This document shows positions 8,368 through 16,533 of a DNA stretch of 26,322 nt, one piece after another. The notes beneath the pieces are model-generated. The model was given only the letters and a program-made list of their open reading frames with translations. It did no database searches and was not told the DNA's origin. The translations under genes and the position numbers were made by a program. Source of the DNA: an uncultured Eubacterium sp. (GTDB lineage Bacteria > Bacillota > Clostridia > Lachnospirales > Lachnospiraceae); the NCBI GenBank assembly GCA_910579145.1, contig CAJTTQ010000022.1:11568-37889 (forward strand), given 5' to 3'. How positions within the stretch are numbered: the first letter of the stretch is position 1; every line of letters begins with the position of its first letter.

Positions 8368-9461
8368 ACATCCCCCTTTTGCACCCGGACAAACTCGATG
8401 GCACTCGTCCGAAGCCTGTCCCGAATGACCTCATCTTCCATCTGTTTCCTCCCCGAATAGAGAAAGATACAGCCAAATAAATACTCCCCTTCAAACTGGG
8501 CGCTGTACAGTTCTTCGATCGGATCACCGTATTTTGTCATGCCGGACTGTAACACCTCAAGAAGCATCTGGGAAACATCTTCCTCCTCCCGGATCATCTT
8601 GCGCCTAACCTTCTTTTCATGACCGTCTTTCCATATGACATAAAAAATCTTTCCCGCCATCACCATCTGTACCGCCGTAAAATAAAGGAGCTCCATTGCC
8701 CGTTCTATCGTATCCGCATCCCGCTCATTCGTAAGATCGATCAGTACTGCCGTATCGCAGGCGATCGGAAACCCATAGTCCTGTACGATCATTTCCTTCT
8801 TCTTTGCCGAGAGCTTCCAGTTGATAGCGTTTTGCCTGTCACCGGGACGATAATAGCGGATATCATATAATTCTGACGGGTCATTTCCCGCCTTCACCGA
8901 AGAATAGCACTCGCTGTCTCCCTCTCGTTCCTCTCCGTCCCGTTTAATAGGGATCGGATACTCCCGGTATTCTGGCATCACAAAAAAAGAGGTCAGTGCC
9001 TCGGGCCGCGCGGCATACCGAAGCAAGGAAAAGCCCTGATAGCATATGATCTTATCGACCCTGGCTTCGAAAAAACCGCAGCGCTTTGGATCAAGATATA
9101 AAAGGATTTCCTCTTGCTGGGAATTCAGATATATTTTTTTCTTAATGGTATTTGAATAGGCTCCCAAACCGTCATTCACCACGAGAAACAAGACAACTCT
9201 GCATCCCAGGCTGATCTTTCCACGGCTCTCGATACAAACCGTGAGCGGAAGCTTTTTTCCCTTCTCGGCAGACTTCAGCTTCTGCGAAAACGTAACCTTT
9301 ACGCTTCTTCTCGCAGCCGCATATAAGACCACGGAATACAGGGGCGGTACGACTGCCGCCATAATAAGAACGATAAACCCACTCTGCTTAATATACAAAA
9401 CGGCAAAGATCGAAAGCCCGATCATGACCGCGATATATATGACCCAATTCTTAATCACCAT
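8361..9461 (-). CDS. DUF58 (VWA-like) membrane protein
   Basis: A 366-residue protein with two N-terminal hydrophobic helices (about 5-25 and 28-48) and a DUF58 domain. The family signature is plain: AGNDPSELYDIRYYRPGDRQ followed by NAINWKLSAKKKEMIVQD, then TAVLIDLTNERD, which begins a VWA-like fold. DUF58 proteins are encoded with MoxR AAA+ ATPases and transglutaminase-like membrane proteins, exactly as here. They are thought to form a complex handled by the ATPase, although the mechanism is poorly defined. The gene lies 6 bp after moxR and overlaps the transglutaminase gene by 7 bp. Confidence 0.9.
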   Translation of the reverse strand: MVIKNWVIYIAVMIGLSIFAVLYIKQSGFIVLIMAAVVPPLYSVVLYAAARRSVKVTFSQKLKSAEKGKKLPLTVCIESRGKISLGCRVVLFLVVNDGLGAYSNTIKKKIYLNSQQEEILLYLDPKRCGFFEARVDKIICYQGFSLLRYAARPEALTSFFVMPEYREYPIPIKRDGEEREGDSECYSSVKAGNDPSELYDIRYYRPGDRQNAINWKLSAKKKEMIVQDYGFPIACDTAVLIDLTNERDADTIERAMELLYFTAVQMVMAGKIFYVIWKDGHEKKVRRKMIREEEDVSQMLLEVLQSGMTKYGDPIEELYSAQFEGEYLFGCIFLYSGRKQMEDEVIRDRLRTSAIEFVRVQKGDVC

Positions 9462-9467
9462 ACCGCG

Positions 9468-10388
9468 TCACCTGATCTTTACTTTTTTTAGAATGGCCGA
9501 CATGATATCTTCTTTTGTCACCTTTTCCACCTTTGCCCTTGCCGTGAGCATGATCCGGTGGCTGGCCACAAAAGGAAATGCCTCTCTTACATCTTCGGGA
9601 AAAACACAATTCCGTTCATGGATAAAAGCAACTGCCTTGCTAAGCTCCATCAGCGCGATCGTCCCGCGCGGGCTCATCCCCAAAGAAATCTGCTCATTCG
9701 TCCGCGTCGCCTCCGAGAGCGATACGATATAATCATAAATATCCTCATCCAGATGCAGGTGTTTCACCCGGTCCTGTACATCCAGCAGTTCTTCCCGCGT
9801 CATGACCTGCGTCACATGATCGAGCGGATTGATGCCCTGTCGCTCTTTCAACAGCAGTACCTCTTCTTCGTGCGCGGGGTAGCCGAGCGAGAGACAGATC
9901 ATAAAACGGTCTACCTGCGATTCTGGAAGAAGTTGTGTACCGACCGAACCGACCGGATTCTGCGTTGCCATCACAACAAACGGCTCCGGCGCCTGCGTCG
10001 TCACACCATCTACCGTGACGCACCGCTCCTCCATCGCCTGCAAAAGAGCAGACTGGGTCTTCGAGGAGGCCCGGTTGATCTCATCTGCCAAAAACAGGTG
10101 ACAGAGGATGACACCTCTTTGGTATACCTTCGTCCCGTCCGGCTCGATCAGATGAAATCCCACCACATCACTCGGCAGCACGTCGGAGGTAAACTGCATT
10201 CGGTTCGCCTGTAACGCCATCGCCCTGGAAAATGCCATCGCAAGGCTTGTCTTTCCGACGCCCGGAATGTCGTCCAAAAGAATGTGCCCGCCAGATAAAA
10301 TGGCAGCCAGGATCATTTTCTTCTCCGCTGTCTTCCCTTTTATAACCTTCCCTACTTCCTCTAGTACTCTCGTCATCTGTTCCTGCAT
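9468..10388 (-). CDS. MoxR-family AAA+ ATPase
   Basis: A MoxR-type ATPase of about 306 residues. The Walker A motif is IPGVGKTSLA, Walker B is LFLADEINRAS, and sensor 1 lies in VVMATQNPVG; LLPESQVDRFM and MSPRGTIALMELS are also family-typical. MoxR proteins act as chaperone-like ATPases that activate partner VWA/DUF58 complexes. I place the start at the ATG at 10388 (MQEQMTRVL), preceded by GGAGAGG. An in-frame upstream start at 10445 would abut the ung stop and adds a basic tail unlike the family. The gene lies 57 bp after ung with no terminator between them, so it is probably co-transcribed from the promoter before ung. Confidence 0.92.
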   Translation of the reverse strand: MQEQMTRVLEEVGKVIKGKTAEKKMILAAILSGGHILLDDIPGVGKTSLAMAFSRAMALQANRMQFTSDVLPSDVVGFHLIEPDGTKVYQRGVILCHLFLADEINRASSKTQSALLQAMEERCVTVDGVTTQAPEPFVVMATQNPVGSVGTQLLPESQVDRFMICLSLGYPAHEEEVLLLKERQGINPLDHVTQVMTREELLDVQDRVKHLHLDEDIYDYIVSLSEATRTNEQISLGMSPRGTIALMELSKAVAFIHERNCVFPEDVREAFPFVASHRIMLTARAKVEKVTKEDIMSAILKKVKIR

Positions 10389-10445
10389 CGCATCCCTCTC
10401 CTTTTTCCTTCTTTTTTTGCACATCAAAGATCCATGCGCCAGCAC

Positions 10446-11126
10446 TTACTCTTCTATATCCGAGATCTGCCAATTTACCGGCAAGACCCCATGATCTTCC
10501 AAAAACTGATTGGCCTGACTGAACGGCCTGCTCCCAAAAAATCCACGGTACGCGGAAAGCGGACTGGGATGGGAAGATTTCAAAATAAGGTGGTTGGGAT
10601 TGTCTAACATCTTCGCCTTTTCCTGTGCCGGTTTGCCCCACAAAATAAATACGACTGGGCGGTCGATCTCATTGATCTTCCGAATCACGGCATCGGTAAA
10701 CTCCTCCCAGCCCACACCCCGGTGGGACATCGGTTTATGCGCGCGAACGGTCAATACGGTATTTAAAAGCAATACCCCCTGTTCTGCCCATTCGTTCAGG
10801 TATCCATGATTTGGTTTCCGGCATCCCAGATCATCGTGCAGTTCCTGATAAATATTGACGAGGGAAGGCGGGATTTCGACGCCCGGTTTGACCGAAAAAC
10901 AGAGACCGTGTGCCTGTCCCGGATTATGATACGGATCTTGGCCGATGATGACGACCTTCACCTTTTCAAACGGCGTCAGGTGAAACGCGTTAAATATATC
11001 CCCCGCCTGCGGATACACGGCTGTACTGCTGTATTCCTTTTTGATAAATACAAATAACTTCTTATAATACTCTTTTGCAAATTCTCCCGAAAGCGCCTGC
11101 TCCCACTGTCCTGTCAATCCAGCCAT
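10446..11126 (-). CDS. ung: Uracil-DNA glycosylase (family 1)
   Basis: A 226-residue cytoplasmic base-excision repair enzyme that removes uracil from DNA. The water-activating loop GQDPYH (62-67, catalytic Asp64) and the DNA-intercalating HPSPLS loop (from His186) are intact, and the length is normal. The start ATG is 9 nt after AAAGGAGG. It is the first gene of the run ung-moxR-DUF58-transglutaminase-LUD-topB-beta-helix, with an extended -10 promoter just upstream. Confidence 0.97.
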   Translation of the reverse strand: MAGLTGQWEQALSGEFAKEYYKKLFVFIKKEYSSTAVYPQAGDIFNAFHLTPFEKVKVVIIGQDPYHNPGQAHGLCFSVKPGVEIPPSLVNIYQELHDDLGCRKPNHGYLNEWAEQGVLLLNTVLTVRAHKPMSHRGVGWEEFTDAVIRKINEIDRPVVFILWGKPAQEKAKMLDNPNHLILKSSHPSPLSAYRGFFGSRPFSQANQFLEDHGVLPVNWQISDIEE

Positions 11127-11154
11127 CCATCCGTTCCTCCTTTAAGCCATCTAT

Positions 11155-11163
11155 AGTATAACA
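11155..11163 (-). promoter_or_regulatory. Extended -10 promoter upstream of ung
   Basis: On the minus strand TGTTATACT contains a TGn extension and TATACT (11155-11160). No good -35 hexamer lies 17 bp upstream, as allowed for extended -10 promoters. It lies between the hisF terminator and ung, about 30 bp before the ung start. Confidence 0.55.
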
Positions 11164-11198
11164 TTATTCTCTTACAAAATAGTTACAGTTTCTCTTAC

Positions 11199-11234
11199 AA
11201 AAATGTTGGGGTCAAAAAATGTTTTGCCCCAACA
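11199..11234 (-). terminator. Rho-independent terminator after hisF
   Basis: On the minus strand TGTTGGGG (11227-11234) pairs with CCCCAACA (11204-11211) across a 15-nt loop and is followed by TTTTT (11199-11203). It ends the hisH-hisF transcript, 45 bp after the hisF stop. Confidence 0.8.
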
Positions 11235-11278
11235 AGATTGAAAATGCCGATAGAATACACTAGCACGACGCGCCTACA

Positions 11279-12043
11279 TCATGCAAGTCTGACGCTGATT
11301 CCCTGATCCGACAAATATTTTTTCAGTTCTATGATCTCCAGTTCCTTAAAATGGAATAACGACGCTGCCAGCACGGCATCCGCCTTTCCTTCGGTCAGCG
11401 CATCCCGGAAATGTTCCTTCTTACCCGCACCGCCGGAGGCAATGACGGGAATTGATACATTTTCCGAGATCGTCCTTGTCAATTCGATATCGTACCCGTC
11501 CTTTGTGCCGTCACAATCCATACTCGTTAGCAGGATCTCCCCCGCACCGAGCTTTTCCGCTTTCATCGCCCACTCCACCGCGTCGATGCCCATATCGACC
11601 CGGCCTCCGTTTTTATAGATCGACCAGCCGTCACCATCATGGCGGCGTTTCGCGTCGATCGCCACGACGACGCACTGACTGCCAAACTTATCGGCCGCTT
11701 CGGACACCAACTCTGGATGAAGGATCGCCGCAGTATTGACAGATACCTTGTCCGCTCCCTCACGCAGGATCATACGGAAATCATCCATCGTACGGATCCC
11801 TCCGCCCACGGTAAACGGAATAAAAACGGTCTCAGCTACCTTTCTCACCATATTTACTTTAATATCCCGCGTATCACTAGAAGCGGTTATGTCGAGAAAA
11901 ACCAGTTCATCGGCTCCCGCCTGATCATAGACGGCGGCCACGGAAACCGGATCTCCCGCATCCCGTAGATTTACAAAATTGACTCCTTTCACCACTCTTC
12001 CCTCATTGATATCCAAACAAGGGATAACCCTCTTCGTAAACAT
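11279..12043 (-). CDS. hisF: Imidazole glycerol phosphate synthase cyclase subunit HisF
   Basis: A 254-residue (beta-alpha)8-barrel enzyme. With HisH it makes imidazole glycerol phosphate and AICAR from PRFAR and ammonia in histidine biosynthesis. The catalytic Asp11 (CLDINEGRVVKG) and Asp130 (VVAIDAKRR) are present, as are the phosphate-binding loops FTVGGGIR and VIASGGAG. The length is normal. It starts 17 bp after hisH, with GGAAAGG as ribosome site. No other his genes are visible in the window. Confidence 0.97.
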   Translation of the reverse strand: MFTKRVIPCLDINEGRVVKGVNFVNLRDAGDPVSVAAVYDQAGADELVFLDITASSDTRDIKVNMVRKVAETVFIPFTVGGGIRTMDDFRMILREGADKVSVNTAAILHPELVSEAADKFGSQCVVVAIDAKRRHDGDGWSIYKNGGRVDMGIDAVEWAMKAEKLGAGEILLTSMDCDGTKDGYDIELTRTISENVSIPVIASGGAGKKEHFRDALTEGKADAVLAASLFHFKELEIIELKKYLSDQGISVRLA

Positions 12044-12060
12044 CTATGAAACCTTTCCTT

Positions 12061-12672
12061 TCATTTCTCTATCGCAATAAAATTCTTCAAAATACGAAGC
12101 CCTACTTCACCGCTCTTTTCAGGATGGAACTGCGTCGCGAACACATTCCCCCGCTCTGCCGCCGCGTGGATCGGAACGACATATTCCGTCGTTGCAGCCA
12201 CATCCTCCGGCCGTTTTGCCATCAGATAATAAGAATGGACAAAATAGACATAGGAACCATCCTCGATTCCCTTCATAAGCCGTGACGATTTATTTACCTG
12301 GATCGAATTCCAGCCCATATGCGGAATTTTATATCCTTCCTGATTGGGAATACGAACGATTTTTCCCGGCAGAAGTGAGAGTCCCTTGACGCCTTCTGCC
12401 TCTTCACTGCTGTCAAAAAACAACTGCAGACCGAGACAGATCCCAAGGATGGGCGTCTCCCGCCTGACAATTTCATGCAGTGTATCCGGCAGTCCAAAAC
12501 GGTTCATCAGTTCCATCGCCCCGCCAAACGCGCCAACCCCCGGTACGATCACTTTGTCCGCCCGCAAAAGGGTGTCCGTATCTCTCGTAATGACCGGCTC
12601 CTCTCCCAAATACTGTAACGCCTTCTCTACACTCTTTATATTTCCGGCATCGTAATCAACGATTGCAATCAT
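12061..12672 (-). CDS. hisH: Imidazole glycerol phosphate synthase glutaminase subunit HisH
   Basis: A 203-residue class I glutamine amidotransferase that feeds ammonia to HisF. The nucleophile is Cys79 in LGICLGLQ, and the remaining triad residues are His183 and Glu185 in TQFHPEKSG. The N-terminal IVDYDAGNIKSV is typical. The start has AGGAG 7 nt upstream. It follows the acidic membrane protein gene by 29 bp without a visible terminator, so the three genes may share a transcript. Confidence 0.97.
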   Translation of the reverse strand: MIAIVDYDAGNIKSVEKALQYLGEEPVITRDTDTLLRADKVIVPGVGAFGGAMELMNRFGLPDTLHEIVRRETPILGICLGLQLFFDSSEEAEGVKGLSLLPGKIVRIPNQEGYKIPHMGWNSIQVNKSSRLMKGIEDGSYVYFVHSYYLMAKRPEDVAATTEYVVPIHAAAERGNVFATQFHPEKSGEVGLRILKNFIAIEK

Positions 12673-12701
12673 GTCTGTTCTCCTGTCTTCCGTCCGCCCT
12701 C

Positions 12702-14273
12702 TTATACGGCAGGCATACGGTTTACGATTTCCTCCAGCCGTCTCGTATACTCACTCTGATCCGAAGCTTTCAATAACTCCCTTGCCTCGTCCGCATCTAT
12801 GCCGAAATCATCACTCAGGCCGGCTGCCAGCTGCGCTTCTAGATGGTCAACCTGATTTGCAATGCCGAGTGAATCCGCATCCGGCCGGTTCAGATCGTAG
12901 TAGCGGATCCCTTTGACAAGCGAATCAAGCGCTTCCAAACGCATATTCATCGAAGAATAATTGACATAAGAATTTACTTCCTTCTGTATCTCCGTACACA
13001 TACGGATCCGCCTGTACAACACATCATTATCTTCATCTACGTCTACCATGCGGATTGCATCATACGCCTGCATATACTCACCGGCAGCAAAATAATTCTC
13101 CGCATTTTTTAATGACGTATTTTTATTTAACAGCATCGAGCCAAACACGGTCAAAATACCGATCGTCGCAAAGAAAATAACTACGATCGCTGCCCCGACC
13201 GGATTGATCTTTCCGACCACTTCCTGCGCTGCCTCTTCCGCCTTCCGCTCTTCCTTGAGCCGTTTCTTCTCTTCTTTTTCCTCGGCCTTCTTTGCCGCCT
13301 GCTCCGCCTTTAACTGCTTTTTGCGCTCTTTCGCTTCTAGCGCAAGCTGTGCCTTCTCTTCTTTTGACACCTCCGCCTGCTTTTTCTTCTCTTCTTTCTC
13401 GGCCGCCTTTTTTTCCTTTGCCGCCTGTTCCTCCTGGCGCTCCTTTTCCTCCTGCGCCGCCGTCTGGTCTGTTACGACATTTCCAAATATTCTCGCGAAA
13501 AAGCCAGGGCCTTTTTTCTCCTTCTTTTTCGATTCCGGTTTTTCCTCTCCCAAAGGATTCAATGGCGGAATGGACTCGATTCCCTCTGTTCCCTCTTCCA
13601 TGAACCCTCCTACCGGATCCACCGACAGAAAATCCTCGTCATCTTCATCGTCACTTCCGCTATATCCAACCGCTGAAAGCGCATCCTGGAAAATATCATC
13701 TACGTCTACGCTGTCACTGGAAGCCTGCTCTTTTGCATCGGACTCTGACTCAGAAGGGACAGGCGCATCATCGAAAACCGGGATATCCATATCCGGTATA
13801 TCGGATTCAGACACATCTGCATCCGACGCACCCGACTCGTCCGACAATTCTTCTTCCGGCATGATCGCATCCAGATCAAGCGGAATATCTGCCGCCTCAT
13901 CCCCGCCTGTTTCCTCTGGAGCAGAAGAATGTTCTGCGTCAGACTCCGGTTTCTGGTCTGCCGCCGGCGCCTCTTCCACTGACGGCATATCTCCGAAATC
14001 TGTCACTTCTCCCGGGACATCCCCGAAATCCGACAACCCTGCCAATTCGTCCACGCCATCCCACTGCTCACCCTCGTCGGCCCCATCTTCATAGATCATT
14101 TCCGAATCCGGCAAGTCATTTAAAATAGCTAACGCATCCTCTAAGGATACTTCTTCTTCCAATTCCTCATCAAAATCTTCCAACATATTTTCCGGACTGA
14201 TCGGCGTATCCTCCCAGTCCGGCGCCACTGTATTTAAAAGTTCATCCAAGTAGGATTCTCCCTCATTTGCCAT
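12702..14273 (-). CDS. Very acidic single-pass membrane protein with KE-rich coiled coil
   Basis: A 523-residue protein without a recognised enzyme domain. Residues 1 to about 245 are extremely rich in Asp/Glu/Ser (DADVSESDIPDMDIP and similar) and probably disordered. Residues ~250-350 are Lys/Glu/Ala-rich (KEEKAQLALEAKERKKQLKA) and should form a charged coiled coil. One membrane helix follows (VGAAIVVIFFATIGILTVFG, about 358-377). The last ~140 residues are helical and TPR-like (NYFAAGEYMQAYDAIRMV). With no signal peptide, the large acidic N-terminus is probably cytoplasmic and the C-terminus outside. It lies between cheV and hisH; a link to chemotaxis or envelope organisation is possible but unproven. 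The function is unknown. Confidence 0.75.
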   Translation of the reverse strand: MANEGESYLDELLNTVAPDWEDTPISPENMLEDFDEELEEEVSLEDALAILNDLPDSEMIYEDGADEGEQWDGVDELAGLSDFGDVPGEVTDFGDMPSVEEAPAADQKPESDAEHSSAPEETGGDEAADIPLDLDAIMPEEELSDESGASDADVSESDIPDMDIPVFDDAPVPSESESDAKEQASSDSVDVDDIFQDALSAVGYSGSDDEDDEDFLSVDPVGGFMEEGTEGIESIPPLNPLGEEKPESKKKEKKGPGFFARIFGNVVTDQTAAQEEKERQEEQAAKEKKAAEKEEKKKQAEVSKEEKAQLALEAKERKKQLKAEQAAKKAEEKEEKKRLKEERKAEEAAQEVVGKINPVGAAIVVIFFATIGILTVFGSMLLNKNTSLKNAENYFAAGEYMQAYDAIRMVDVDEDNDVLYRRIRMCTEIQKEVNSYVNYSSMNMRLEALDSLVKGIRYYDLNRPDADSLGIANQVDHLEAQLAAGLSDDFGIDADEARELLKASDQSEYTRRLEEIVNRMPAV

Positions 14274-14312
14274 AGCAAGCCTTTACCTCCCTTTTATTCG
14301 ACCTCCCTGTCC

Positions 14313-14341
14313 ACTATACCCTTTTTTGTCATTGCCGTGAA
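14313..14341 (-). promoter_or_regulatory. Candidate promoter of the acidic membrane protein/hisHF transcript
   Basis: On the minus strand TTCACG (14336-14341) is followed by a 17-bp spacer and TATAGT (14313-14318), 40 bp before the start codon. The -35 box is weak (4/6) and overlaps the inverted-repeat cluster at 14331-14366, which could act on it. Confidence 0.45.
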
Positions 14342-14366
14342 CGGCAATTGCCGCAGGGCAATTGCC
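14331..14366. repeat. Palindrome cluster GGCAATTGCC between cheV and the acidic protein gene
   Basis: Two copies of the 10-bp palindrome GGCAATTGCC (14343-14352 and 14357-14366) are separated by GCAG and can pair as a 10-bp stem with a 4-nt loop. The first copy can alternatively pair with ATTGCCGT at 14331-14338. No T run follows on either side, so this is either a terminator without a U tract for cheV or a protein-binding site at the next promoter. Confidence 0.6.
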
Positions 14367-14384
14367 TCCAAAGGCGGTAAGGTA

Positions 14385-15305
14385 TTACTTCAACAGCAGA
14401 TCAAGCTGCCTGACGAGTTTACCGATCTCTGGTTTGGACAACTGCGCATCGACTCCGAGCGCCTCGCCCTTCCGTCTCATCTCATCGTTGACGAGTGAGG
14501 AGAAGATCACGACCGGCAGTCCCTCAAACCGATCATCGGTCTTGATCAGCTTCGTCAGATGGTGTCCGTCCATCTGAGGCATTTCAATATCCGTGATCAC
14601 GCACGCGATATCTTCCCCGATCACGGCTCCATCCTTCATCAGACGGTCCAGCACATTCCATGCTTCTTTTCCATTCGTCGTAGGTATCAGATGTGTATAC
14701 CCGGCACGGGTCAGGCATTTTTTCAGCATCTCCAAAAGCAGAGGAGAATCTTCCGCGAGAAGGATCGGACAGTCATGTCTCGATCGCTCGCCCATCGCAT
14801 CCACTTCTGACAGTTTCAATCCGGTTTCCGGATTGATCTCTGACACGATCTTTTCAAAATCCAGAACGATGATGATCTTATCATCTACCTTTGCAATTCC
14901 CGTCGCTACGCCCTTCCCGGATGCAGCGATCGTCGAATCCGGTTTCGCGATATCCTCCCACGAAACCCTGTGTATCCCCAATACTTTCTGTACATGGAAC
15001 GCGGTATGTAAACGGTTAAAATTCGTAATGATGTACATATCATTTTCCGCATTCTCCGGTCCCGGCATACCAAGTGCCTTACACAGATTGATCACCGTGA
15101 TCAGCATATCCCGGGGCATAAAGATCCCCTCGATATATTCATGGGCATTCGGCACCGGTGTCGGCGGCTGGAACGGACACAATTCCCTGATCTTCGCTAC
15201 ATTAATACCATAATACTGATTTCCGACCATAAATTCTAACAGTTCCAGTTCGTTCGTTCCGCTCTCCAACAAAATTCCTGTATCATTCGCTGTTTCAACT
15301 GACAA
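14385..15305 (-). CDS. cheV: Chemotaxis coupling/response protein CheV
   Basis: A 306-residue fusion of a CheW-type coupling domain (about 20-165: LELLEFMVGNQYYGINVAKI) and a C-terminal CheY-like receiver (about 178-306). Receiver residues are Glu185/Asp186 (LLAEDSP), phospho-acceptor Asp239 (VITDIEMPQMDG) and Lys287 (LSKPE). CheV couples receptors to the CheA kinase and contributes to adaptation. The start is TTG at 15305, supported by GGAGGAG in the leader. It lies 24 bp after the PH-domain gene. No other che or flagellar genes are in the window. Confidence 0.95.
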   Translation of the reverse strand: MSVETANDTGILLESGTNELELLEFMVGNQYYGINVAKIRELCPFQPPTPVPNAHEYIEGIFMPRDMLITVINLCKALGMPGPENAENDMYIITNFNRLHTAFHVQKVLGIHRVSWEDIAKPDSTIAASGKGVATGIAKVDDKIIIVLDFEKIVSEINPETGLKLSEVDAMGERSRHDCPILLAEDSPLLLEMLKKCLTRAGYTHLIPTTNGKEAWNVLDRLMKDGAVIGEDIACVITDIEMPQMDGHHLTKLIKTDDRFEGLPVVIFSSLVNDEMRRKGEALGVDAQLSKPEIGKLVRQLDLLLK

Positions 15306-15329
15306 ATTAATCTCCTCCTTTTCCCGGCA

Positions 15330-15713
15330 TCACTGCCAATCCTCCTGGTTGCCATACTCTGCTTCCCCCGGCGCGTCCAGTCCAACTGTATGGATCGCCC
15401 GCATCCTTCTCCTCTCGGCTTCCGATGTCTGCAGAATAAATTCCTTGATCTCTGAACTATTCTTAATGTGGGTGATCATCAGCTTCGCATCTGTTATGTC
15501 ACTGGAATAGCAGATGACCGTCCCCATCTTAAATATTCGTTCCCATATTCCCCGCACAAGCTTCACATCCTGTACTTTATAAAGGAGTGTGTCGTCCTCT
15601 TCCCTGCGGAGCAGTCCCTTTTTTATGTTGATCTTGTTTTCCGTGATCGTATATGTAGTAAATGATAACGGAAGTCCGAAAAACAAACTCCTCTTTCTCT
15701 CTTTGTATTCCAT
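15330..15713 (-). CDS. Small bacterial PH-domain (bPH2-like) protein
   Basis: A 127-residue protein matching the bacterial PH domain seen in YdbS/YdbT-like proteins: FTTYTITENKINIKKGLLRR followed by EEDDTLLYKVQDVKLVRG and a strand-rich VICYSSDITDAKLMI. Unlike YdbS-type proteins it has no membrane helices, so it is the domain alone with a charged C-terminal tail. The ribosome site GGAGG precedes the ATG. It lies between a lipoprotein gene and cheV with gaps of 29 and 24 bp, so the three are probably one operon. The function is unknown. Confidence 0.7.
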   Translation of the reverse strand: MEYKERKRSLFFGLPLSFTTYTITENKINIKKGLLRREEDDTLLYKVQDVKLVRGIWERIFKMGTVICYSSDITDAKLMITHIKNSSEIKEFILQTSEAERRRMRAIHTVGLDAPGEAEYGNQEDWQ

Positions 15714-15742
15714 CCCTCAGCCTCCATCCTTTTTTCCCTGAA

Positions 15743-16459
15743 TCACTTTTTCAATTGGACCGTCGCAGCGTTTTCGCCCTCTTTTACTGTCAGAACACCA
15801 GAACCGAATCCAGAAGAACCCTTTGGTATCTCAAATACGAGGATTGCTTTTTCCGACCCGCCAGCTTTTAACTTCGTATCCAGATAATTCATCCCGCCGT
15901 TTTCCTGAATAGCGATCGTCGGTTTATACGACGCTCCGTCCGCCTCCAGCGAGTACTCGATCTGCCGCTTGCTAAGATCTACATGCAGCGGTTTTTTTGC
16001 TGTATTTTTCAAATCAAACTGTACGACGACGAGGCGTTTTCCCCTTTTCGCCGTCAACTGGAATGTGGATGTTTTTTTCGGGTACTCCTTACAGACAGCA
16101 TATGTGCGATACGTGACATTCATACCCGCAACATGGTACAGGTCGTTGAGGGAAACTGGATTTACGTTCTCCTCTGGTTCCCCGTCTTCCGAAACCACGT
16201 CTTCGTCCACCGGCTCTTTATCATCCTCAACCGGAACCGGGGTAACCACGACCGGCAATCCCGTGTTCTGCGGCGCTGCCGTCTCCTGCTTTACCAGCCT
16301 CCGGCTGTACTTACCATAGTGCTGTAACAATATTCCCGCTGAGTACTCCGCAATTTTATCCTGCTCTTCCGCCGTCAATTCGCTGCCGCTGTCACATCCG
16401 GCGAGCACAACCACGCTCAAGCAGAGGCAAAGTAAAAGAATGCCCTTTTTCTTCAACAT
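15743..16459 (-). CDS. Lipoprotein with C-terminal DUF4352-like beta-sandwich
   Basis: A 238-residue exported lipoprotein. The signal peptide MLKKKGILLLCLCLSVVVLAGC ends in a lipobox with lipidated Cys22. An acidic, Pro/Val-rich linker (about 75-100) leads to a C-terminal domain (about 105-238: VVVQFDLKNTAKKPLHVDLS, PKGSSGFGSGVLTV) resembling the telokin-like DUF4352 beta-sandwich of Gram-positive lipoproteins. The ribosome site AAAGGAGG is excellent. It is the first gene after the promoter at 16505-16533. The ligand or partner is unknown. Confidence 0.75.
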   Translation of the reverse strand: MLKKKGILLLCLCLSVVVLAGCDSGSELTAEEQDKIAEYSAGILLQHYGKYSRRLVKQETAAPQNTGLPVVVTPVPVEDDKEPVDEDVVSEDGEPEENVNPVSLNDLYHVAGMNVTYRTYAVCKEYPKKTSTFQLTAKRGKRLVVVQFDLKNTAKKPLHVDLSKRQIEYSLEADGASYKPTIAIQENGGMNYLDTKLKAGGSEKAILVFEIPKGSSGFGSGVLTVKEGENAATVQLKK

Positions 16460-16504
16460 TTTTTCCTCCTTTTGCGCATATGCGTTTTCTAACCGATATA
16501 CTAT

Positions 16505-16533
16505 ATCTTAACACATTCTCATTCAAACTTCAA
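16505..16533 (-). promoter_or_regulatory. Promoter of the lipoprotein/PH/cheV operon
   Basis: On the minus strand TTGAAG (16528-16533), a 17-bp spacer and TAAGAT (16505-16510) with a TGn extension. It starts immediately after the histidine kinase stop codon. Confidence 0.65.

Noticed and set aside
10389..10445. N-terminal extension of MoxR starting at 10445
   Set aside because: No ribosome site precedes it and it adds a basic tail absent from the family; the ATG at 10388 has GGAGAGG upstream.
13204..14094. A long plus-strand open frame rich in Ser and Phe
   Set aside because: It is the antisense shadow of the low-complexity acidic/KE-rich gene; the composition mirrors its codons and no start signal is present.
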